Below, piece after piece: positions 26,766 through 34,420 of a stretch of DNA of 43,319 nt (its first letter is position 1; each line of letters opens with the position of its first letter). The position numbers and the translations under genes are program-made. This stretch comes from Cytophagales bacterium (GTDB lineage Bacteria; Bacteroidota; Bacteroidia; Cytophagales; CCMP332), in NCBI GenBank assembly GCA_028279065.1, contig JANQSY010000063.1:1-43319 (forward strand), in the 5' to 3' direction. The notes below the pieces were generated by a model, which did not search any database, had not been told where the DNA came from, and saw only the letters and a list, made by a program, of their open reading frames with translations.

Positions 26766-28514
26766 CTAATACTTGATGACCTTCTTTTGGATCGACCTCG
26801 AATTTTCAACCTTTATTCTTAGTAGGTAGATACCGGGTGGTCCCGGAATTTCCAATTGAAGTTCCTGATCTGGAGAGTAATGAAAGACTCCTTGAGTCTT
26901 GCCTTCCTTGGACAAGATTTCAATGGATACTGGATCATTAACATTTTCAATCTCTATCTTGATTTTTCCAGTTGTTGGGTTCGGATATACCCTACCTGAA
27001 GAAATCTTCTCTGGTTGAAGGTCGGAAATGATATTCGAATGCTTGGTTATGAATAACCCTGCTATGGTAGTATCCGCAGTAAGGGAATAGTTGGAACTAC
27101 CCGGGTCAAAATTTACCGTAGCCTGGAAAGTTCCAGAGGTGTAGATCGTCTCATTTGGCCCCAGGGCAATGGATTTTGCCCTGTCATCCAAACTGTCACC
27201 AAAGGATAGAACCCATCTCAGATCACCGTTTTGACTCATCTGGAAAACGAAAACATCTGTTGAATCTGCTTGAACCAAGGTTGTTTTTGGTCCAGGATTG
27301 AAATCACATAGGTCCTCAAATGTCCCGGCAAAATAAAGATTGCCCAAATCATCTGATGCAATGTCACTGGTTTCCAGAATGTTTGCCCCTGCAAATTGAA
27401 TAGCGCTAACGAAGTTCCTTTCTCTATCCAAAATGCTCAGGTAACTATCAATGCTGTAGTGAGGAATAGTGGGGTGGGGGCTAGGTGTCAATAAAAAAAA
27501 GCTGGTATTGGGATCAAAATCGACTACATCTGAAAAATGCCCTGTATATGCAATTTTTCCACCTACCAGTGAATGGTTTTGGGTGATATTGGCCCCTCCC
27601 TCAATTAGCGGAGCCCAGGCAAAGTTTCCGATTGAATCCAGCTTTAGGTGGAATATGCTGAAATAGGAACAATAATTTGAATATATCCCCTGACCCGGAT
27701 ATAGATCAATTCGGTATGCAACACAGTTTCCCGACACCAAAACTTCATCATTTGATGTCAGCGTGAAGTAGTTTTTTGAAGAAAAATCCGAATTGTTTTG
27801 AAAGTTACCTACGTGACCAAATTCCTTTGCATAGATCAGGTTTCCGGCGAAATCATATGCAAAAAGAACCCTGTCATCAGGGCCGTCTGAACTCAGGTTT
27901 AATTCTGAGGGGCCAAGATCAAAATCTACAGTTCCGGAAAATAGTCCAAAGAGATAGATCCTGTATTTCCCGATCTTTATATTCCTAGCACTGTCCCTAC
28001 CTGACCCTCCAATTATTTTGACCCAATTAAAATTTCCAGAGGGATTCAACGAAAGAATAAACATATCCTGACCCCCAGATGATGTTTTATTCGCTTCACC
28101 TGGTCCTGGGTCAAAGTCTATGGTCCCAACAAAGTGCCCTACAATATAGGCTTCCCCATTTTCTGTTAGATCAAAGTCAAATCCTTTGATCCCAGAAATT
28201 CCGCCAATATGTCTAGCCCAAACCAGATTACCTGATGGAGATATCTTTAAAAAGAGTAGGTCTGGCCTGGGATCCGCATTCCCAATAGAAATAAAATTCA
28301 AGGTTCCAGGTCCGGGATCAACGTCAAGTGTTCCATTGAATTCGCCCAACAGGTACACGTTTCCATCAGCATCCGATTTTATAATTGGATCAAGGCCAAG
28401 ATATGGGGATTGGCTACTGTTATCCACCGCAAAACTTATTGCCCATTCGAATGTGGGGTTTTGACCGAACGATAGGAATGGGAGAAAGAATGCTATAAGT
28501 AGCAGCTGCTTCAT
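26766..28514 (-). CDS. Secreted DFDPGPG/SBBP-type propeller protein with T9SS sorting domain, paralog 2
   Basis: The 582-residue paralog has a signal peptide (MKQLLLIAFFLPFLSFGQ), an array of propeller-like blades with VDFDPGPGE and VDFDLGPSE variants, and a T9SS type A C-terminal domain (GRVYPNPTTGKIKIEIEN to SIQKKVIKY). One central blade keeps YRIDLYPGQGIYSNYC, the same Cys-bearing variant as in both relatives. By eye it is closer to paralog 3 than to paralog 1 (shared PTPHP and FFLLTP segments). It meets lipoprotein copy 2 head-on. Probably a cell-surface or released adhesin or structural protein; no enzyme motif is seen. Confidence 0.9.
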   Translation of the reverse strand: MKQLLLIAFFLPFLSFGQNPTFEWAISFAVDNSSQSPYLGLDPIIKSDADGNVYLLGEFNGTLDVDPGPGTLNFISIGNADPRPDLLFLKISPSGNLVWARHIGGISGIKGFDFDLTENGEAYIVGHFVGTIDFDPGPGEANKTSSGGQDMFILSLNPSGNFNWVKIIGGSGRDSARNIKIGKYRIYLFGLFSGTVDFDLGPSELNLSSDGPDDRVLFAYDFAGNLIYAKEFGHVGNFQNNSDFSSKNYFTLTSNDEVLVSGNCVAYRIDLYPGQGIYSNYCSYFSIFHLKLDSIGNFAWAPLIEGGANITQNHSLVGGKIAYTGHFSDVVDFDPNTSFFLLTPSPHPTIPHYSIDSYLSILDRERNFVSAIQFAGANILETSDIASDDLGNLYFAGTFEDLCDFNPGPKTTLVQADSTDVFVFQMSQNGDLRWVLSFGDSLDDRAKSIALGPNETIYTSGTFQATVNFDPGSSNYSLTADTTIAGLFITKHSNIISDLQPEKISSGRVYPNPTTGKIKIEIENVNDPVSIEILSKEGKTQGVFHYSPDQELQLEIPGPPGIYLLRIKVENSRSIQKKVIKY

Positions 28515-28587
28515 GCCGTTAAGGGTCTTTATGCAAAAGAAGGTAATCTAATGGATTTACTTTCTTTTCTGATTCTTCCAAGAGGCT

Positions 28588-30339
28588 CTACTCTCTGATA
28601 AGTTTGAACTGTTGAGTATTTTTTCCATCGGTCAGGAAGACAAAATACACTCCTGGAGGATGATTTAATTCTGTTTCTTCATTTTTCAATGGATCGATCC
28701 ACCTGGTTTCAAGATGTACCCCCTTGGATGAATAGATGCTCATATTTTGTGGGGAAGAAAGGTCTCCGAAATCGATATGAAATCGTCCTGAGGTAGGATT
28801 CGGATAGATCCTTAATGAAGAAGCCTCACTTTGGTCAATCCTTGAAATGGTCCCCGAATGTTTGGTAATGTAGAAACTGCCATTCTGGGTATTTCCGTTT
28901 AAGGTGAAATTGGAATTCCCTTTATCAAAATTCACGGCTCCCCGAAAAATTCCAGTGGTATAAACAGTACCATTGGGGCCCAATTCCAGGGAGATAGCTC
29001 TATCATCCCTTGCACCCCCGATTTGAAGTGACCAGTTAAGAGCCCCATTTGGACCATATTGGCATATGAATCCATCTATCGAGTCAGCGGTTAAGACGGA
29101 ATCAATGGGCCCAGGACTAAAATCACAAGACTCCGTAAAACTCCCGGCCAAATACTTGTTGCCTTGAACATCTTCTTCTATATCATTGATGTTCAAAATT
29201 TTATACTCACCTAGCTGGACTGCATTTTCTAAATTCCCATCCCTGTCCATAATGCAATAGTAACTATCCACACTGTATTGAAAGATCGGATGAGGGGTAG
29301 GAGTTAAAAGAAAAAAACCCGGATTTGGGTCAAAATCCACCTCAGAATAGAACTTTCCATAATAAGCAAACCGTCCGTTTTTTAGTGAGTTCTGTCCGAA
29401 CGTGAAGGGGTCACCGTGTCCTCTCCCAACGCCAAACTTGGTCCAGGCATAATTCCCAGCCGAATCCAGCTTTAAATTGAATACCCCAAAAAAGGAGCAA
29501 AGGTTTGAATACACACCTTGGCCTGGATAGAGGTCCATTCTATAGGTGTTGCACGTGCCAGAAATATATATCTCATCCCTTTCAGAAATGGACATGTAGT
29601 TTCGTGAATTAAAATCGCTTCCATTCATCAGGAATTCTGCATTCCCAAATTCCTTTGCAAAGATCAAGTTGCCATTGAAATCAAAGGCACAAATTGCTCT
29701 ATCATCAGGACCGATCGGGCTGCGGTTAAGGACGTTTGGCCCCGGATCAAAATCAACTGTACCAGTGAAAATGGAAAAGGTGTAGATCCCGTACTTTCCT
29801 GCCGCTATCCAAAACCCTCGATCTTGGTCGTCACCACCGATTTTATTCACCCAGCGAAAATTTCCCTGGGAATCAAGAGAAAGGATAAAAATATCATCTC
29901 CCTTGGAAGTTCGTTTTACCTCCCCAGGCCCAGGATCAAAATCCACTGTTCCAACAAAATAGCCTGTAACATATAATTCTCCGGTATTTGAAATATCAAA
30001 ATCCATTCCCTTTGCTAGGAATTGTCCCCCAATTGATTTGGCCCAGATCAAATTACCAGCGGGTGAGATCTTAATGAGAAAGATGTCCAGATCTGTTTGT
30101 CCAAATCCTAGTGCTGTTAAGTTGAAGGTTCCGGCGCCCGGATCCGCGTCTATTGTCCCTCTGAATCCTCCCATCAGATAGACATTTCCCAACTGATCGG
30201 TCTTGATCAAAGGTTCATTTATCAAAAGAGGATTATCGTTTTTGGCGTTGGTTTCAAACTTGATTGCCCATTCAAAATCCGGTTTTTTACCATGGATCGA
30301 AAATGGTAACATCAACAAAATCAGCAGCAAGGTCCTCAT
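28588..30339 (-). CDS. Secreted DFDPGPG/SBBP-type propeller protein with T9SS sorting domain, paralog 3
   Basis: The 583-residue paralog has a signal peptide (MRTLLLILLMLPFSIHG), blades with VDFDPGPGE, VDFDPGPN and CDFSPGP motifs, the central YRMDLYPGQGVYSNLC blade and a T9SS type A domain (LRIYPNPTSGRFHIDF to QQFKLIRE). ATG 30339 starts a clean signal peptide. An earlier in-frame ATG at 30363 begins with nearly the same codons (MRTL both times, 24 bases apart), as if the 5' end was locally duplicated. It lies in tandem behind paralog 2 (73 bases) and, unlike paralogs 1 and 2, has no lipoprotein gene facing it. Confidence 0.9.
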   Translation of the reverse strand: MRTLLLILLMLPFSIHGKKPDFEWAIKFETNAKNDNPLLINEPLIKTDQLGNVYLMGGFRGTIDADPGAGTFNLTALGFGQTDLDIFLIKISPAGNLIWAKSIGGQFLAKGMDFDISNTGELYVTGYFVGTVDFDPGPGEVKRTSKGDDIFILSLDSQGNFRWVNKIGGDDQDRGFWIAAGKYGIYTFSIFTGTVDFDPGPNVLNRSPIGPDDRAICAFDFNGNLIFAKEFGNAEFLMNGSDFNSRNYMSISERDEIYISGTCNTYRMDLYPGQGVYSNLCSFFGVFNLKLDSAGNYAWTKFGVGRGHGDPFTFGQNSLKNGRFAYYGKFYSEVDFDPNPGFFLLTPTPHPIFQYSVDSYYCIMDRDGNLENAVQLGEYKILNINDIEEDVQGNKYLAGSFTESCDFSPGPIDSVLTADSIDGFICQYGPNGALNWSLQIGGARDDRAISLELGPNGTVYTTGIFRGAVNFDKGNSNFTLNGNTQNGSFYITKHSGTISRIDQSEASSLRIYPNPTSGRFHIDFGDLSSPQNMSIYSSKGVHLETRWIDPLKNEETELNHPPGVYFVFLTDGKNTQQFKLIRE

Positions 30340-30433
30340 ATCAAGTTTTACCAGGGTCCGCATGTCTAGTTTTTCCTAAAACAAAGGACCTCCAATCAGG
30401 AAAAAGTTTCAATTATTTCTTTTTGCCATTTTT

Positions 30434-31309
30434 TCAGTAATGTAGAATGGCCGATTCCCTTAGCTTCCTGAAACCCTCGTAGATCTCATCCGCACCCATT
30501 TTCATGCAGAGATAATTGATCTTGCAGTCCACCCGGCCCCAGTCATAGCATGGTGCACAGGGAAGGTTTTTATCCAGGACTACTGACTTCTTATAAATGG
30601 GCCTATTCTTCAATATCGAGGTGCTTCCAAATACTATTACGGTAGGGATCTCCAATATATCGGCAAGGTGCATTACACCACTGTCGGTGCCTATGTAATA
30701 CTCGGCTTTGCAGAGCTCATTTTTTAGATCTGCCAGGGAAGGGGTTTGAATATGATTTCCCAATCCAAGGTCATGGTCAAGGGTACAGACCTTATACCCA
30801 TCTTTCTCCAACTTTCCTTTTAATTCTATCCAAGTGTTTTTTGGAACGGTCTTATGGGCCTTCGGGGAGATCCCAAAGATCACCTTTCCTTTTTCAGGGT
30901 CTTTTCCTTCCAGCCTGAATGGAATCTCTTTTAGGGTTTTTCCAAGGACATGATTGTAAAGGTCCAGGTTGTTATCGACCTCGCTTTTGCTTTCATTAAA
31001 TCTCAAGCTCTTATGGTATCCCAATCCTATATGCCTTCCTTTTATTCTGTACTTAAATCCTGCTATTCTGCCCTTATACTTTTTCAATTCGTCCCAAAAC
31101 CAGCTATGGTTATAGTGGAAGACCGTGAAGTAATAATCAGCTTTTTTGTCATTAGAATAGTTTGGGACCACGCCAAGGTCCCTCAAAATAGCGGAGTCGC
31201 TCCAAACCTCATATTCCTTTTGCAATTCCCTGATTACCGGAATGAACTGGATCTGGTTTCCCAGTCCACTTTTTTTTGCAAGGATCTTAACGGTTTTTCC
31301 TAATCTCAT
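30434..31309 (-). CDS. Glycosyltransferase family 9 (heptosyltransferase-like)
   Basis: The 291-residue protein has the two-domain GT-B shape of GT9 enzymes, which add sugars to lipopolysaccharide core or similar glycans from nucleotide sugars at the inner face of the membrane. The N-terminal KKSGLGNQIQFIPVIREL is the acceptor-side glycine loop. The donor-side motif is visible as YYIGTDSGVMHLADILEIPTV followed by VFGSTS, and the C-terminus has the usual Cys-rich CAPCYDWGRVDC. It is short for the family, in which about 330-350 residues are common. It diverges from the GT4 gene across about 100 bases and starts the glycan region. Confidence 0.88.
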   Translation of the reverse strand: MRLGKTVKILAKKSGLGNQIQFIPVIRELQKEYEVWSDSAILRDLGVVPNYSNDKKADYYFTVFHYNHSWFWDELKKYKGRIAGFKYRIKGRHIGLGYHKSLRFNESKSEVDNNLDLYNHVLGKTLKEIPFRLEGKDPEKGKVIFGISPKAHKTVPKNTWIELKGKLEKDGYKVCTLDHDLGLGNHIQTPSLADLKNELCKAEYYIGTDSGVMHLADILEIPTVIVFGSTSILKNRPIYKKSVVLDKNLPCAPCYDWGRVDCKINYLCMKMGADEIYEGFRKLRESAILHY

Positions 31310-31344
31310 CGTTAAGATTCAAAATCGATTTGTTTGGGATATGA

Positions 31345-31352
31345 TAACTTTG
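31345..31352 (+). promoter_or_regulatory. Possible Bacteroidota -7 box (TAACTTTG) before the GT4 gene
   Basis: TAACTTTG matches the Bacteroidota -7 consensus TAnnTTTG and lies 60 bases before the GTG start of the GT4 gene, in the divergent gap with the GT9 gene. No TTG at the ideal -33 distance is clear; a TTTG lies only 12 bases upstream. Weak evidence. Confidence 0.35.
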
Positions 31353-31412
31353 TCCGGCACGGCAATAACCCCTTCAAAAGGATTTCAGGAAGAAAAATTG
31401 AACATTTAATCT

Positions 31413-32714
31413 GTGGCCCATACCCAGGATTCAACAAGACTCTCAATTTTACTTTTTACCTATTACTGGCCTCCGGGAGGAGGTGCAGGGGTGCAAAGAT
31501 GGGTAAAGTTCGTAAAGTATCTGAGTCAGCAGGGGCATGAGATTCATGTGGTTACTCCAAAGGAGCCATCTGTTCCCTTTATGGACCATAGTCTAGAAAA
31601 AGAGGTCCCGAAAAACGTAATGGTTTACAAAACCAAAGCCATCGAGCCATTTGGTTTGTTCAATCTGTTGCGAGGAAGAAAGGGAAAGGGAATGAGCGCT
31701 GGAACCTCCGACCTAATGGGAGGGGGGGGCTTAAAAAGACTAGCCCTTTATATCCGGAGCAATTATTTTATTCCGGATGCCAGAAAAGGATGGAATCCAT
31801 ATGCCAGGAAAAAGGGGGAAGAGATCATAAAGGACAAAAAGATTGATGTGCTGATCACCACCGGTCCACCCCATAGCACCCACCTGATCGGCTTAGAATT
31901 AAAAAGGAAATTTGGCCTTCCCTGGCTGGCTGATTTTCGTGATCCCTGGACAACCATTTACTATTTGAAACTTTTCCCCTTGACAAATTCCTCCTGGAAG
32001 AAGCATCGAGAGCTGGAGAAAAAGGTTTTATCCGAAGCTGACCAGGTTGTTACTGTTTCCGAAAACATGAAAAGGGATCTTCAAAATGGAAATAGTGGCA
32101 TCAGGGTAATTTATAATGGATTTGACGAAGGGGATTTTCCCGAATCTGATTTCTCAGGCAAAGAAGATTCCAATAGATTGATAATGAGTTATATAGGAAA
32201 CTTCAAACCCAATCAGAATTTTCATGGTCTGGTTCAGATCTTAAAGAAAGCAATGGATAGAGTTCCTCAGCTTAAATTAAAGTTTGTAGGCCCCATAGAT
32301 AGGGGAGCCCGGGATGTCTTTCAGAGCGGTCTCGGAGAAAGAGTAGAGTTCATCGGCTCGGTCAGCCATACCAAGGCGGTTGAATACATGTTGAAGACAG
32401 ACATCCTTCTTTTTATTATTCCTCGGGGCCAGAATGAAAAGGGGATCATCACCGGAAAGATCTATGAGTACCTTGCCTCAAAAAAACCTATCCTGGCCAT
32501 TGGCCCGGAGGATGGTGACGCATCGAATATATTGGATCAGGTAGGTGTTTCTTTTCCAATGGTGGATTACTCAAATCATGAGAAAATACTGGACCTTATT
32601 GAAGATACATCGAAGTCCCCGGAACCTCTGCACTATCCTGGATTGGCTAAATTCTCAAGAAAGAATCTAAGCACCGAATTGTCTTCAGTTCTAAAAACTA
32701 TGGTCAATGGCTAG
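31413..32714 (+). CDS. Glycosyltransferase family 4 (GT-B)
   Basis: The 433-residue retaining glycosyltransferase has an N-terminal Rossmann half with the acceptor loop YYWPPGGGAGVQRW (about 17-30) and a C-terminal nucleotide-sugar half. The middle has LADFRDPW, and the donor site includes VIYNGFDEGDF, SYIGNFKPNQN, FVGPIDRG, RVEFIGSVSHTKAVEYM and GIITGKIYEYLASKKPILAIG, where the Glu in KIYEYLA is the GT4-type EX7E-like residue. The start is GTG at 31413. The 3' end overlaps the next gene by eight bases, so the two are probably co-translated. It likely adds a sugar in surface polysaccharide or LPS synthesis; donor unknown. Confidence 0.9.
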   Translation: MAHTQDSTRLSILLFTYYWPPGGGAGVQRWVKFVKYLSQQGHEIHVVTPKEPSVPFMDHSLEKEVPKNVMVYKTKAIEPFGLFNLLRGRKGKGMSAGTSDLMGGGGLKRLALYIRSNYFIPDARKGWNPYARKKGEEIIKDKKIDVLITTGPPHSTHLIGLELKRKFGLPWLADFRDPWTTIYYLKLFPLTNSSWKKHRELEKKVLSEADQVVTVSENMKRDLQNGNSGIRVIYNGFDEGDFPESDFSGKEDSNRLIMSYIGNFKPNQNFHGLVQILKKAMDRVPQLKLKFVGPIDRGARDVFQSGLGERVEFIGSVSHTKAVEYMLKTDILLFIIPRGQNEKGIITGKIYEYLASKKPILAIGPEDGDASNILDQVGVSFPMVDYSNHEKILDLIEDTSKSPEPLHYPGLAKFSRKNLSTELSSVLKTMVNG

Positions 32715-33813
32715 ACATAGAATTGACCTGAACGGATTTAAAAGGGATAAGGATTTCTATGGTAAGATCCCCCTGACCATTACCATAAAGAGCTTTGAAT
32801 TGCAGGAAATAAGGAAAAGGTACCTCGCCAGCAGAAAGAGAAAGGATGGGGTGACTGGAAGTGTTGAAAGAAGGGAACCCAGCCTTGGCGGTATTGCCGC
32901 TATGGAATTATCAAATGGTGGGATCACCAAAACAGAAATACTCAAGGAGATGAGAGAACCCAGGGGAATTGCCCTTAAGAATGGGGAGTTAGCGATATCC
33001 TCTGACAAGGTGGTTTACCTGATAAGAGAAAATGGAATGAGTTCCATTCAGGACCCCTGGTTCAGCTATATTCATACCCTTGATTTTCAACCGGAGACAA
33101 ACAGACTGCTGGTCTCCAGTTCTGGCCTCGATTGTATTTTTTTGGTAGATCCTGATTCGGGAGAAAAGGAATATGAGTGGTTTGCCTGGGAGAATGGCTT
33201 CCCAATAAGCAAGCAGAGGTCTGATGATGGAGGATCGATTTTTTTAACCAGAGATCCGGAAGAAGCCAAAAGGATCAAAGGAACCGGCAAAGAGGTGAGG
33301 TTGATCACTGACCCGCAAAAAGATCATCTGCCTACAGCGCAACGATCCGCATTTATTAATTCCGCCCTGTTTTCCGATCGGAATAAAGTCCTGTTGACCT
33401 TCTTTCATCTTGGTGAGGTTAAGCAATTGGATCTGGAAACGGGTGATTTGTCAGATATGATCAGTGACCTGAAGAATCCTCATGGTGGGAGGGTTTTTGA
33501 AAACTCTGTCATGGCTACCAGCACGGGGGAAGGGTTGGTTTCAAAGCTTGAGAAAGGGGTAAGGACTGATTTCGATTTTTCAAGCTTACCTGGAAAGCCG
33601 GATGAACTGAGAGATAGCGAATGGATTCAAAATTCGGCCACCTATCAGGACCTTATCATTTCTATCGATTCCAATAGGAATTCATTTGTAGTATTCGATC
33701 CTGTAAAGGAATTGATCGACCTTATTCCCTTTGATGAGAATTGGGCTTTGCAGGACTTGGTGTTAGGAGCCCCGGGAGAAACTATTGCAGATATTATTCG
33801 ATCCAGCGAATAA
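32707..33813 (+). CDS. Unknown protein, beta-propeller-like, coupled to the GT4 gene
   Basis: I do not recognise this 368-residue protein. It has no signal peptide or membrane helix. From about residue 60 it shows repeated short strands such as GIALKNGELAISS, LDFQPETNRLLVSS, VLLTFFHLGEVKQLDLETG and DLIISIDSNRNSFVVFDP, which read like propeller blades of the NHL/SMP-30/WD type. The N-terminal 50 residues are strongly basic (RHRIDLNGFKRDKDF, RKRYLASRKRKDG). The start overlaps the GT4 stop by eight bases, and its end overlaps the convergent PIG-L gene by 20 bases. Context points to glycan synthesis, either as a cytoplasmic partner or as a sugar-modifying enzyme; neither is shown. Confidence 0.75.
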   Translation: MARHRIDLNGFKRDKDFYGKIPLTITIKSFELQEIRKRYLASRKRKDGVTGSVERREPSLGGIAAMELSNGGITKTEILKEMREPRGIALKNGELAISSDKVVYLIRENGMSSIQDPWFSYIHTLDFQPETNRLLVSSSGLDCIFLVDPDSGEKEYEWFAWENGFPISKQRSDDGGSIFLTRDPEEAKRIKGTGKEVRLITDPQKDHLPTAQRSAFINSALFSDRNKVLLTFFHLGEVKQLDLETGDLSDMISDLKNPHGGRVFENSVMATSTGEGLVSKLEKGVRTDFDFSSLPGKPDELRDSEWIQNSATYQDLIISIDSNRNSFVVFDPVKELIDLIPFDENWALQDLVLGAPGETIADIIRSSE

Positions 33814-34420
33814 GTTCAAAGCCTTCGGCAAGCTCTGCTCCAGCTTGAACTCCTCTAAGCCTTGCTAAGCCCTTGATAAATTCCGGGTCAGAATAATTCT
33901 TTCCTTTTTGAGTCTGGTAGCAATGAATGGAACTGATCTTTTTTTCCAATTGATCTTGGGTGACCTTAGAAAAGTAACCATGGTGGAATTTTGGAGTGTT
34001 CCATGGAAGTTCATAACCCAATATTGAGGAATTCTTAAATGCCCTTACCCCTTCATCTGAAACAACTTTATGGTCTTGGTGAATATCGAAACTTGAAGGA
34101 AGGAGAACCAGATCAGGTTTTAAGGAGTTTCTTTGTTCGATCAGGATCTCAAGGATCTCCTGTCTGACTCCGGGAAATTCCCTAACCTCAAAATCAAAGG
34201 TATTCACTTTGCTTCCATCGATCCCCAAAATAGAAGCAGACTTTTCCAATTCCCTGTACAATTGGTTCTCCTCAAAGCCTTCAGGCATTGATCTGTTGCA
34301 GGGAGAAAAGGCAAAATACCATATATCATGACCCTGGGAGGCCAGCTTCGAGATAGTTGCTCCACAACCGAATTCAATATCGTCAGGATGCGGCGCTAAC
34401 GCCAGGATCTTCTTGCTCAT
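33794..34420 (-). CDS. PIG-L/LmbE-family N-acetyl-sugar deacetylase
   Basis: The 208-residue zinc enzyme has the LmbE fold: APHPDDIEFGCG gives His11 and Asp14 with the catalytic Asp13, and FDIHQDHKVV supplies His117 (with His114) as the third ligand. PIG-L enzymes remove acetyl from N-acetylglucosamine-type sugars. The C-terminus (GVQAGAELAEGFELIRW) is typical of members in polysaccharide clusters; I think it is not the bacillithiol enzyme BshB. It is the last gene of the run LegC-like, YfhO, PIG-L, and overlaps the YfhO gene by 38 bases. Confidence 0.88.
   Translation of the reverse strand: MSKKILALAPHPDDIEFGCGATISKLASQGHDIWYFAFSPCNRSMPEGFEENQLYRELEKSASILGIDGSKVNTFDFEVREFPGVRQEILEILIEQRNSLKPDLVLLPSSFDIHQDHKVVSDEGVRAFKNSSILGYELPWNTPKFHHGYFSKVTQDQLEKKISSIHCYQTQKGKNYSDPEFIKGLARLRGVQAGAELAEGFELIRWIE

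Noticed and set aside
33794-34420. Bacillithiol deacetylase BshB
   Set aside because: The zinc motif fits any PIG-L protein. The operon with YfhO and an aminotransferase and the C-terminal pattern fit polysaccharide-cluster members better.
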